Shown: one piece after another, positions 1 through 5,625 of the stretch
How positions within the stretch are numbered: position 1 is the stretch's first letter
How the letters are laid out: every line of letters begins with the position of its first letter
Source of the DNA: an uncultured Christensenella sp.
GTDB lineage: Bacteria; Bacillota; Clostridia; Christensenellales; UBA1242
Reading direction: 5' to 3'
DNA: 18,794 bases
Assembly: GCA_905207515.1 (NCBI GenBank)
Contig: CAJLLK010000017.1
Span: 1 to 18,794 of the forward strand
Notes under the pieces: generated by a model
Told to the model about the DNA's origin: nothing
The model's input: the letters and a program-made list of their open reading frames with translations, nothing else
Databases searched by the model: none
Position numbers and translations under genes: made by a program

Positions 1-1
1 G

Positions 2-187
2 TACTTGTTAGAACTTTATAATAATCAATTTGAATTTTCAGATGATTTTTTTAAAGAATGTAAAACTCATATAAGTAAAAAGGTTAATTATCTTATACAA
101 TATGAATTTAAGGAAACAGAACTAAACGAAAATTGGAAATTAATCGTACCTAAAAATTTAAAATCTCGCATTAATGGAGGATATTAA
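2..187 (+). CDS. C-terminal end of an unknown protein (open at left edge)
   Basis: The reading frame is open at the left edge of the window, so this is the last ~61 codons of a longer gene. A TTG at 5 could act as a start but there is no room to see a ribosome binding site. The visible protein is Lys/Glu/Asn-rich with aromatic residues and has no motif I recognise. Its TAA stop overlaps by one base the ATG of the 16-codon ORF at 187, and a GGAGG at 176-180 lies inside its last codons, so translation of the two was probably coupled. It belongs to the AT-rich, TTA-leucine island at the left of the window. No function can be assigned. Confidence 0.5.
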   Translation, partial: YLLELYNNQFEFSDDFFKECKTHISKKVNYLIQYEFKETELNENWKLIVPKNLKSRINGGY

Positions 188-237
188 TGAACTATTCAAA
201 ACAATACTTGGCAGAATTTAAAATAATTTCAAAATAG
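187..237 (+). CDS. 16-codon ORF with perfect Shine-Dalgarno; truncated gene or leader peptide
   Basis: ATG at 187 overlaps the preceding TAA (TTAATGA) and is preceded by GGAGG at 176-180 with a 6-nt spacer, which is strong evidence for a real start. The product would be MNYSKQYLAEFKIISK and then TAG. The TAG runs straight into the AGGAG used by the NUDIX gene at 247. It may be the stub of a gene truncated during island decay or a tiny coupled peptide. The sequence does not decide between these. Confidence 0.35.
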   Translation: MNYSKQYLAEFKIISK

Positions 238-246
238 GAGTAAAAA

Positions 247-741
247 ATGGAAAAGTGGGATTTATACGACAAAAATAGAAACAAATTAAATAAAGTTGTA
301 AATAGGGGCGACTATTTAAGTGATGACGAATATCATTTGGTTGTAAATGCATGGATCAAAAATGATAAAGATGAGTTTTTGATTACTCAAAGAAACGCAA
401 AAAAAAGTTTTGCTTTTATGTGGGAATGCACAGGGGGTTCTGCTTTAAGTGGCGAAACATCGCTTGATGCAGTTGCAAGAGAAGTTAAGGAAGAATTAAA
501 TATAGACATAGACAGATCAAAAGCAACTCTTTTTGATTCTACATTAAGATACTACAAAGGTTGCCCAGACATTTTAGATGTTTGGGTTATTGTGGACAAC
601 ACACCAATAGAAAAGGTTAAAATTCAAGAAGAAGAAGTTATGGATGTTAAATGGGCAACAAGGCAAGAAATTATGGATTTATATAATAATGGAAAGTTTG
701 AAGCAAACGCATTTTTTAAGGAAGTAATAAGCAGAGGATAA
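247..741 (+). CDS. NUDIX hydrolase
   Basis: The 164-aa protein carries a near-complete Nudix box at residues 64-86: G64-x5-E70-x7-R78-E79-V-x-E82-E83-x-N85-I86. Only the usual Gly at position 85 is replaced, by Asn. The Glu residues of R-E-x-x-E-E bind the catalytic divalent metal in this family, which hydrolyses nucleoside diphosphates linked to other moieties. The N-terminal W-D-L-Y-D segment and the R-N-A-K-K-S part before the box resemble the branch that includes isopentenyl-diphosphate isomerase-like and YfcD-like proteins, but the substrate cannot be read from sequence. The start is fixed by AGGAG at 236-240 with a 6-nt spacer. Length is normal for a single-domain family member. It sits in the mobile island between two broken genes and is the only gene upstream of the integrase that looks intact. 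Confidence 0.88.
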   Translation: MEKWDLYDKNRNKLNKVVNRGDYLSDDEYHLVVNAWIKNDKDEFLITQRNAKKSFAFMWECTGGSALSGETSLDAVAREVKEELNIDIDRSKATLFDSTLRYYKGCPDILDVWVIVDNTPIEKVKIQEEEVMDVKWATRQEIMDLYNNGKFEANAFFKEVISRG

Positions 742-882
742 TGAAAGAAAAAGTATATTATGTGGGATTTAATGCAAAATGTGGGATTTAATGCAAATAA
801 TGCAATTTGCAACGAAAGTTTTTTTGAAGGTTCAATAACTCTTTATCCAACAAATGAAAAGGGAAACAAAATTTCTTTTTAA
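741..882 (+). pseudogene. Small ORF broken by a 19-bp tandem duplication
   Basis: An ATG at 741 overlaps the NUDIX stop codon and begins a frame that stops after 16 codons at 789-791. An 18-bp sequence, TGTGGGATTTAATGCAAA, occurs at 761-778 and again at 780-797 (period 19), so it shifts the frame. Removing one copy restores a 40-codon frame ending at TAA 880-882, which runs into the truncated integrase in another frame. I do not recognise the restored peptide. Likely the 5' stub of a gene fused to foreign DNA and then frameshifted. Confidence 0.4.
761..797 (+). repeat. Two-copy tandem repeat, 18-bp identity, 19-bp period
   Basis: Copies at 761-778 and 780-797 are identical and separated by one A. 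Perfect identity suggests a recent slippage duplication. The period is not a multiple of three. Confidence 0.9.
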
Positions 883-1804
883 TCAATTTTTTGAATATGC
901 AATTGATTGTGGGTTAGTAGAAAATAACCCTACTTTAAGAATAAAAATAAAAGCAAGAGATACTTTTCAACATGATATGGAAAATAAATATAAAGCTATA
1001 CCAGAAGATGTAAGAATGAAATTTGTTATTGCACTAAATCAACATGAATTTTTAAAACCATTTTGTATGACTATGATGTTTGCTGGGCTTAGAGCAGGTG
1101 AAGCACTTGCATTAAGGTGGGAAAATATTGATTTTAATAATAAAACAATTACGGTTAAAAACAGTGTAACGCAAGTTCCTATTTTTGATAAGAAGGGTAA
1201 GGTATTAAGTAGGAAAACGGTTATAGGACAAACAAAAACAAATTGTTCTGTTCGAGAGGTTCCTATTCCAGATATTTTGATAGATGTGTTGAAAGATTGG
1301 CGTAAATGTCAATGGGTCAGAAAAGAACTTTCAAGAGTTGATTTATTGGCTCCAAATGCCGTTGTTTTTTCAAATGAAGATGGTAGTGTAAGAACATATT
1401 CTAGAACGAGAAGAATTTTTGATAGATTTGCAAAAAGGAACGGTTTTTATGGGAAAATACACTTCCATACTTTAAGACACACATATTCAACAATGCTTTT
1501 TGAAGCAAATGAAAATCCCAAAGTCATACAAGCGTTGCTAGGACACAAATCTGTAAAAACGACAATCACTGTCTACAACAATGTGAATAGTGATTATGTA
1601 AAAGAAAGCACCAATCGTTTAAACGATAGACTAAATGAAAATGAAATTTTAAGAAAACAAAATTATCAAAACAAAGAAGAACAAGAAGAAAAGAAATCTA
1701 ATCTGGAAAATTTGTCTGATGAAGATTTTGATTTAATGTTAGAAGAAATGCTTAAAGAACGAAAAGAAAGAAAACGCAAACGAGAAAAAGATTTTGAGAT
1801 GTAA
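854..1804 (+). pseudogene. Tyrosine recombinase (phage/ICE integrase), N-terminally truncated
   Basis: The 316-aa frame contains the full catalytic domain of a tyrosine recombinase: R80 in AGLRAGE, K128 in the beta-hairpin, H205-T-L-R208, H231 in LLGHKS and the nucleophile Y241. Integrases of this type are usually near 380-400 aa, with an arm-binding domain and a SAM-like core-binding domain before the catalytic part. Here the protein begins inside the last helix of the core-binding domain (the FNQFFEYAI...ENNP stretch), so about 80-100 residues are missing. The ATG at 854 has no Shine-Dalgarno at a workable distance, and the frame is closed by a stop at 836-838. The C-terminus has an extra Lys/Glu-rich tail (residues 265-316). 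I infer a non-functional remnant, although a catalytic-domain fragment could still be made. Confidence 0.8.
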
Positions 1805-1808
1805 AAAG

Positions 1809-1823
1809 TGTGTCACATAAGTA
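1809..1823. repeat. 15-bp putative attachment-site copy next to integrase
   Basis: TGTGTCACATAAGTA lies 4 bp after the integrase stop and is repeated exactly at 3130-3144. It also matches 12/15 (three T/C transitions) at 3094-3108, the 5' end of the tRNA-Thr half-copy. An att site beside int is the normal layout of integrative elements. The att role is inferred. Confidence 0.5.
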
Positions 1824-1851
1824 TTGACTTTGAAAAATCTTATGATAGAAT
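1824..1851 (+). promoter_or_regulatory. Promoter TTGACT-N16-TAGAAT
   Basis: A near-consensus sigma-A promoter (-35 at 1824-1829, -10 at 1846-1851) abuts the 15-bp repeat. The expected start site near 1858 coincides with the base of the hairpin at 1858-1893. It would drive the two-gene cassette at 1921-2703. Confidence 0.65.
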
Positions 1852-1857
1852 GCAAGT

Positions 1858-1893
1858 AAAAGGTTGAAGAAACGTAATGTTCTTCAACCTTTT
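1858..1893 (+). promoter_or_regulatory. 13-bp perfect hairpin at the 5' end of the cassette mRNA
   Basis: AAAAGGTTGAAGA (1858-1870) and TCTTCAACCTTTT (1881-1893) are perfect reverse complements with a 10-nt loop. Only a short T-run follows. The hairpin sits between the promoter and the AGGAG of the next gene, so a 5'-stabilising stem or an attenuator is more likely than a simple terminator. It could also be a remnant terminator of the integrase. Confidence 0.6.
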
Positions 1894-1920
1894 GCATTAA
1901 AAAAGGAGAAGTGATATAAT

Positions 1921-2460
1921 ATGGGTGTATTTGATGATTTAATTAAAATCGATGAAAATGGAATAGTGAGTTATGCTGGTTGGGTTGAATGGAAACATGT
2001 TCCAATGGGGTTATTGCATTGCCCTGTGTGTTTAGTTTTAGATAAATGCTGGTTTAACAATATTCTAAAACCTGAATTACCGCAACATGAAAAATGTCAT
2101 TGTATTGCAAATAATATTTCAAGACCAATTCCAAATGTTAATTCGAAAGCAAAATGTGACCTAAAAAAATTTACAGATTATATTTTTAGTGATAAGTATG
2201 CGTGGAATGGTAAAAGGGCTTTATTTGAAATGTTGGGTTTTACAGTAAATGATTCTCAATATCTAAAAGAAGAATATGAAAAACAGGCAGTAAAAAATTA
2301 TTGTGATAGTAAATATAAACTAGGCAAATTAGATACACAGGGACAAAGAATCAATATTGATATTGAATTTGTAAAAAATGGTAGAAATCTTGTGTTTACT
2401 TCTGGTTGGATGGTTAGACCAAAGGGAGAAATTACAAATAATACACCATTGGCAGATTAA
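1921..2460 (+). CDS. Putative toxin: phage-head-type Cys/His motif plus C-terminal DUF6883-like domain
   Basis: This is a 179-aa soluble protein with AGGAG at 1903-1907 ahead of ATG. Residues 34-61 form C34-x2-C37 ... L-P-Q-H56-x2-C59-H-C61, very like the C-terminal Cys/His motif of SPP1 gp7/Mu gpF-type phage head proteins (CxxC ... P-x-HPxCRC), which probably binds zinc. Residues 78-179 (from KCDLKKFTDYIFSD to the KLGKLD..GQRI...W.V.P.G...NTP end) resemble a small domain found at the C-terminus of phage-like and polymorphic-toxin proteins, which I believe is DUF6883-like. That identification is from memory and uncertain. It has no signal peptide and no delivery domain, so it would be an orphan toxin module. 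A small gene follows 12 bp downstream and looks like an immunity protein. Catalytic activity cannot be read from the sequence. Confidence 0.55.
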   Translation: MGVFDDLIKIDENGIVSYAGWVEWKHVPMGLLHCPVCLVLDKCWFNNILKPELPQHEKCHCIANNISRPIPNVNSKAKCDLKKFTDYIFSDKYAWNGKRALFEMLGFTVNDSQYLKEEYEKQAVKNYCDSKYKLGKLDTQGQRINIDIEFVKNGRNLVFTSGWMVRPKGEITNNTPLAD

Positions 2461-2472
2461 AAAGGAGATAAT

Positions 2473-2703
2473 ATGAAATATTTAGATTTAGTTGAATTGA
2501 TAAAGGAAAAACCAGCTTATACAAAAGCTGGAGTTGAACTCGGTGATTTTGGTGCTATAATGAGTGAAAAACCCATCAATGGGAAATGGCAAGTAGTTTT
2601 CTCTGAATTTTATACAGGTAAAGATATTGCAGACATTATGGTTGCTGAAGAAGATTTGAAAGTTCATGAAAGCGTGCCGAAAGATAGATATCCTAAAAAA
2701 TAA
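2473..2703 (+). CDS. Small protein, candidate immunity protein (DUF4926-like)
   Basis: This is a 76-aa acidic protein starting MKYLDLVELI, with AAAGGAG (2461-2467) just before its ATG and only 12 bp after the putative toxin stop. Its plan is an N-terminal L-D-x-V-E-L-I motif, then a conserved G-x-x-G-A-I and a W-x-V-x-F-S strand, then D-I-A-D-I and E-E-D-L-K-V. This recalls the small beta-barrel proteins annotated as DUF4926 or as immunity proteins of polymorphic toxins. The assignment rests on remembered family patterns and gene order, not on a search. Toxin-then-immunity order, tight spacing and a shared promoter at 1824-1851 all fit a toxin-immunity pair. A strong terminator follows at 2758. 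Confidence 0.5.
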   Translation: MKYLDLVELIKEKPAYTKAGVELGDFGAIMSEKPINGKWQVVFSEFYTGKDIADIMVAEEDLKVHESVPKDRYPKK

Positions 2704-2704
2704 T

Positions 2705-2838
2705 TTGACAGCAATTGACAGCAAATGTACCAGTTTTAGAGAGTTTACGAACGAATTAGACCGATAGTTGATTTTTTGACTATCGGTCTTTTTTATGGAG
2801 CAAATATTGACAGCAATTGCACCAAAAATTGACAGCAA
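2705..2838 (+). repeat. Four direct repeats TTGACAGCAA flanking the terminator
   Basis: TTGACAGCAA occurs at 2705-2714, 2715-2724, 2807-2816 and 2829-2838. The second and third copies extend to 18 bp with 16 matches (2715-2732 and 2807-2824), and the second and fourth share TTGACAGCAAATGT. They flank the hairpin at 2758-2789. Each contains a -35-like TTGACA but none has a good -10. They may be integrase arm-type sites or the ends of a lost element. This is inference. Confidence 0.7.
2758..2795 (+). terminator. Rho-independent terminator of the toxin/immunity cassette
   Basis: An 11-bp perfect stem, AGACCGATAGT (2758-2768) with ACTATCGGTCT (2779-2789), has a 10-nt loop and is followed by TTTTTT. 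Confidence 0.9.
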
Positions 2839-2878
2839 ATGTTTTTTTGCTTTAAAAATTTCGTTAAAAAATGAGAAT

Positions 2879-2921
2879 AAAAAAATCGCCAAAACCCTAG
2901 GAAAATAAAGGGTTTTAGCGA
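2879..2921 (-). terminator. Rho-independent terminator downstream of tRNA-Thr
   Basis: Read on the minus strand, GCGA-x-AAAACCCT-type arms (2886-2898 with 2909-2921, one mismatch) are followed by seven T residues at 2885-2879. It lies 11 bp beyond the tRNA 3' end. Confidence 0.85.
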
Positions 2922-2932
2922 CTTTTAATGAG

Positions 2933-3007
2933 TGGAGCTACTGACGGGAATCGGACCCGTGACCCCTGCCTTACCAAGGCAGTGCTCTACCGCTGAGCCA
3001 CAGTAGC
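2933..3007 (-). tRNA. tRNA-Thr (anticodon GGT)
   Basis: On the minus strand this is a complete 75-nt tRNA. The acceptor GCTACTG pairs with CAGTAGC, followed by discriminator T and encoded CCA. The D-stem is GCTC/GAGC, the anticodon stem CTGCC/GGCAG with loop TTGGTAA (anticodon GGT, reading ACC/ACT), and the T-arm has GGTCCGATTCC. A terminator follows at 2921-2879. The most convincing promoter upstream is at 3197-3169, beyond the half-length copy, so transcription may run through that copy first. This gene marks the edge of the mobile island and is a plausible integration target. Confidence 0.95.
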
Positions 3008-3070
3008 ATATCTATAAAAATAGGCTAATTTATTAAGTTTTTAAGTCGGTAATTTTAGGCATTTCAAATC

Positions 3071-3108
3071 TTACCAAGGCTGTGCGCTACTGCTGCGCCA
3101 CATAAGCA
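3071..3108 (-). pseudogene. Diverged 5' half of a second tRNA-Thr
   Basis: The segment matches 2971-3008 of the intact tRNA-Thr at 32/38 positions with an exact offset of 100 bp. Identity stops at the anticodon loop. It covers acceptor 5' strand, D-arm and anticodon (GGT) but has no T-arm or 3' acceptor. The D-stem changed from GCTC/GAGC to GCGC/GCGC, a compensatory pair change at positions 12 and 23, so it derives from a once functional tRNA that diverged before losing its 3' half. Breaks at the anticodon loop are typical of tyrosine-integrase recombination in tRNA genes. Confidence 0.75.
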
Positions 3109-3129
3109 TGTTTGTTGCGCTTTTACCTT

Positions 3130-3144
3130 TGTGTCACATAAGTA
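3130..3144. repeat. Second copy of the 15-bp putative att repeat
   Basis: An exact copy of 1809-1823 lies 21 bp beyond the tRNA half-copy, between it and the likely native tRNA promoter. Together with 1809-1823 it flanks 1.3 kb holding the toxin/immunity cassette and both tRNA copies. Confidence 0.5.
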
Positions 3145-3168
3145 AATGAACTTTTTGCAAACGTTAGA

Positions 3169-3197
3169 AGTTTAACATATTTATTTTTTAAAGTCAA
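3169..3197 (-). promoter_or_regulatory. Promoter TTGACT-N17-TAAACT, toward the tRNA-Thr copies
   Basis: On the minus strand the -35 TTGACT lies at 3197-3192 and the -10 TAAACT at 3174-3169, with a 17-bp spacer. No gene other than the two tRNA-Thr copies lies downstream, so this is the likely original tRNA promoter. Confidence 0.5.
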
Positions 3198-3458
3198 TTC
3201 TTTTTTCACAACTTATACACAATTTTGATATCTGGCTTTTGTTTATATATTTTTATGAAAACAAATCTTTTTTTTAAGCTAAATTCAAAAGAAATTCCAA
3301 AAAACTTAAAAAAATCTTCAAAAAATAGGAAAATTATTAAAAAAACAGCAAAATTTTGTGTTTTTTCTTCTTTTTTTAATTTTAGTCTTTAAGCTGTTGT
3401 GATTGATTGCAAAAATAATTTTAAAAACAGTAAAAAATTAAATTTTTGCGTTATTTTT
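3198..3458. other. Gene-free AT-rich spacer
   Basis: I see no gene here. The stretch is dominated by A and T runs. One AT-only hairpin (3340-3347 with 3359-3366, 8 bp) flanked by A and T runs might act as a weak bidirectional terminator. Confidence 0.5.
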
Positions 3459-3487
3459 TTGACTTTATTTTTAAATTTCTTTATACT
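3459..3487 (+). promoter_or_regulatory. Promoter TTGACT-N17-TATACT for the flavin reductase
   Basis: The -35 at 3459-3464 and -10 at 3482-3487 are near consensus with a 17-bp spacer. The expected start near 3494 leaves only ~12 nt before the ATG at 3506, just enough for the AAGGAGAGG ribosome binding site. Confidence 0.85.
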
Positions 3488-3505
3488 AATTAAAAAGGAG
3501 AGGTT

Positions 3506-5557
3506 ATGGATAAAAAATTTGAACCACTTTTCACTCCATGGAAAATTGGAAATGTGGAAATTAAAAACAGAATTGTGCTTTGTCCGATGGGCGGAACTTC
3601 CATTTTTGGTTGGATGGAACCACATCATTTTGACCAAGATGCAGCCGACTTTTTTATGGACTTGGCAAAAAACAATGTGGGATTGATTATCCCTGGCATT
3701 GCTCCGCTCAAGAATTTGATAGGCGGGCAGTGGCTTTATAAAAGCAAAAAATCTTTCAAAAAATTGAAACCTTACATGGAAGAAATTCACAAGACTGGTG
3801 CCAAACTTTTTGTTCAGTTGACAGCAGGTTTTGGTCGTTCGTTTTCAGTTCCTAACGCTTTGGTGCCGATTTTAAAAAGCAAGGTGTTGAATGCGGTTTT
3901 GAAGCCAATCATTGATGTGAGATATTTGTGCGCTTCTCCGAGCAAGTTGCCTTCAAGATGGGCAGACGGAGTGTTTACAAGAGCACTCACAAAGAAAGAA
4001 ATTGAAAAAATGATTGACGCTTTTGCAAAAACTGCAAAGATGTGCAAAGATGCAGGTGTTGACGGTGTGGAAGTCCATGCGGTTCACGAAGGCTATTTGC
4101 TTGACCAATTTACAACTGAATATACAAACCAAAGAACAGACGAATATGGCGGAAGCTTTGAAAATCGTTATCGTTTTCCTGTTGAAGTTGTCAAGGCAAT
4201 AAAGGCGGTTTGTGGGCAAGATTATCCTGTTTCGCTGAGATATTCTGTTGTGAGCAAGACAAAGGGCTTCCAAAAAGGTGCTTTGCCTGGTGAAGAATAC
4301 ACTGAAGTCGGAAGAGACATGGAAGAAAGCGAAAAAGCTGCAAAATATTTGCAAGACGCAGGTTATGACATGCTCAACGCCGACAACGGAACTTATGACG
4401 CTTGGTATTGGGCTCATCCACCTGAATATATGCCACAAAACTGCAATCTTGAAGATGTTTCTCATATTAAAAAATTTGTGGACATTCCTGTTGTGTGCGC
4501 CGGAAGAATGGAGCCAGATGTTGCCGCTAAAGCGATTAAAGAAGGAAAGATTGACGCAATGGGCGTTGCGAGACAATTTTTGACCGACCATGAGTGGGTG
4601 ACAAAACTAAAAGAAGACCGCCTTGAAGACATTATGCCTTGCATTTGCTGCCACAATGGTTGCTTTGCCATTTCAAAATATAAAGGTGTTGCAAACGCTG
4701 GCTCAATGAACGACACAAAACATATGTCAAGATGTGCAATCAATCCTTTGACAATGCAAAATCACAAATATGACATCATTCCTGCCAAAAAACCAAAGAC
4801 CGTTGCTGTTATAGGCGGCGGCGTTGGCGGAATGGAAACCGCTCGAATTGCCACTTTGAGAGGTCACAAGGTGACAATTTATGAAAAGAGTGACAAGCTT
4901 GGCGGGGTGTTTATTCCTGCTGCGGCTCCTTCATTTAAAGAGAAAGACAAACAATTGATTGAATGGTATAGACGCCAAATTTCAAGACTTCCGATTGAAG
5001 TTAAGCTCAACACCGAAGTCAAAGATCTTTCACAAATCAAAGCCGATGAAATTGTTATCGCAACGGGTGCAGTTGCGAAAAAACCTCCTATCAAGGGCGC
5101 TGAACGTGCCATTGAAGCCATTGATTATTTGAATGGCAAAGAAGTAGGCAAAAATGTTGTCATCATCGGCGGCGGCTTGACAGGCTGCGAAATTGCTTAC
5201 GACTTGTTCTTGAAAGGCAAAAAACCTGTCATTGTTGAAGCGATGAACGATTTGATGATTTCAAACATGCTCTGTTTGGCAAATTCGTCATATCTGAGAG
5301 ATTATTTTGAATATAAAAAGGTTCCTGTGCATTTGGAAACAAAGGTGGAAGAAATCAAAGATGGCTCTGTTGTCGTTTCTGACAAGGCGGGAAGCAAAAC
5401 CGAAATCAAAGCTGACAGCGTGATTTTGGCTGTGGGTTACAAACCAAATCCACTTGCAAAAAAATCAAGACATGTTCACATTGTTGGCGACGCATTGGCT
5501 GTTGGAAATTTGCGAACAGTTGTTTGGCGAGCTTGGGAAGTTGCTGAAAAAATTTAA
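3506..5557 (+). CDS. NADH:flavin oxidoreductase, 2,4-dienoyl-CoA reductase/enoate reductase type (FMN, 4Fe-4S, FAD)
   Basis: The 683-aa protein has the three-cofactor layout of the Old Yellow Enzyme branch that includes 2,4-dienoyl-CoA reductase, 2-enoate reductase and BaiCD/BaiH-like bile-acid enzymes. These use NAD(P)H to reduce an activated C=C bond. The FMN-binding TIM barrel spans about 5-360, with G-V-E-V-H-A-x-H at 187-194 and R-T-D-E-Y-G-G-S-F-E-N-R at 210-221. A Cys cluster follows: C379-x2-C382-x3-C386-x23-C410. The FAD motif GGGVGG is at 437-442 and a second dinucleotide motif IIGGGLTG at 553-560. The last Cys gap is about 12 residues longer than the x11 I recall for E. coli FadH. 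The substrate is unknown; length is normal. The gene stands alone with its own promoter and terminator, and AAGGAGAGG fixes the start. It is the first gene with clear host codon use (TTG leucine). Confidence 0.9.
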   Translation: MDKKFEPLFTPWKIGNVEIKNRIVLCPMGGTSIFGWMEPHHFDQDAADFFMDLAKNNVGLIIPGIAPLKNLIGGQWLYKSKKSFKKLKPYMEEIHKTGAKLFVQLTAGFGRSFSVPNALVPILKSKVLNAVLKPIIDVRYLCASPSKLPSRWADGVFTRALTKKEIEKMIDAFAKTAKMCKDAGVDGVEVHAVHEGYLLDQFTTEYTNQRTDEYGGSFENRYRFPVEVVKAIKAVCGQDYPVSLRYSVVSKTKGFQKGALPGEEYTEVGRDMEESEKAAKYLQDAGYDMLNADNGTYDAWYWAHPPEYMPQNCNLEDVSHIKKFVDIPVVCAGRMEPDVAAKAIKEGKIDAMGVARQFLTDHEWVTKLKEDRLEDIMPCICCHNGCFAISKYKGVANAGSMNDTKHMSRCAINPLTMQNHKYDIIPAKKPKTVAVIGGGVGGMETARIATLRGHKVTIYEKSDKLGGVFIPAAAPSFKEKDKQLIEWYRRQISRLPIEVKLNTEVKDLSQIKADEIVIATGAVAKKPPIKGAERAIEAIDYLNGKEVGKNVVIIGGGLTGCEIAYDLFLKGKKPVIVEAMNDLMISNMLCLANSSYLRDYFEYKKVPVHLETKVEEIKDGSVVVSDKAGSKTEIKADSVILAVGYKPNPLAKKSRHVHIVGDALAVGNLRTVVWRAWEVAEKI

Positions 5558-5580
5558 GAAGCTTTTTAGCTTCTTTTTTT
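5556..5580 (+). terminator. Terminator of the flavin reductase gene
   Basis: AAGAAGCT (5556-5563), TTT loop, AGCTTCTT (5567-5574) and a T-run to 5580. The stem overlaps the TAA stop codon. Confidence 0.88.
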
Positions 5581-5625
5581 ATCAAAGTTTCTCTCGTTGA
5601 CATAGATATTCAATGGGGGTTATTG

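Noticed and set aside
2705..2838. TTGACA hexamers as promoters
   Set aside because: None of the four copies has a plausible -10 at 16-18 bp; they fit better as direct repeats.
2705..2838. CRISPR array
   Set aside because: Repeats are 10 bp, some directly abutting, with no regular spacers and no cas genes.
2488..2892. Minus-strand frame of 134 codons over the immunity gene and terminator
   Set aside because: It runs through a strong terminator hairpin and repeats, and is Phe/Ile/Ser-rich low-complexity.
3071..3108. A second functional tRNA
   Set aside because: It has no T-arm or 3' acceptor strand and the anticodon stem is unpaired.
3953..4591. 212-codon minus-strand frame inside the flavin reductase
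   Set aside because: It lies wholly within a well-supported gene and has no recognisable protein features.
5597..5625. TTGACA at 5597 as a promoter for the FkbM gene
   Set aside because: The -10 would fall on the start codon region with no TATAAT-like match.
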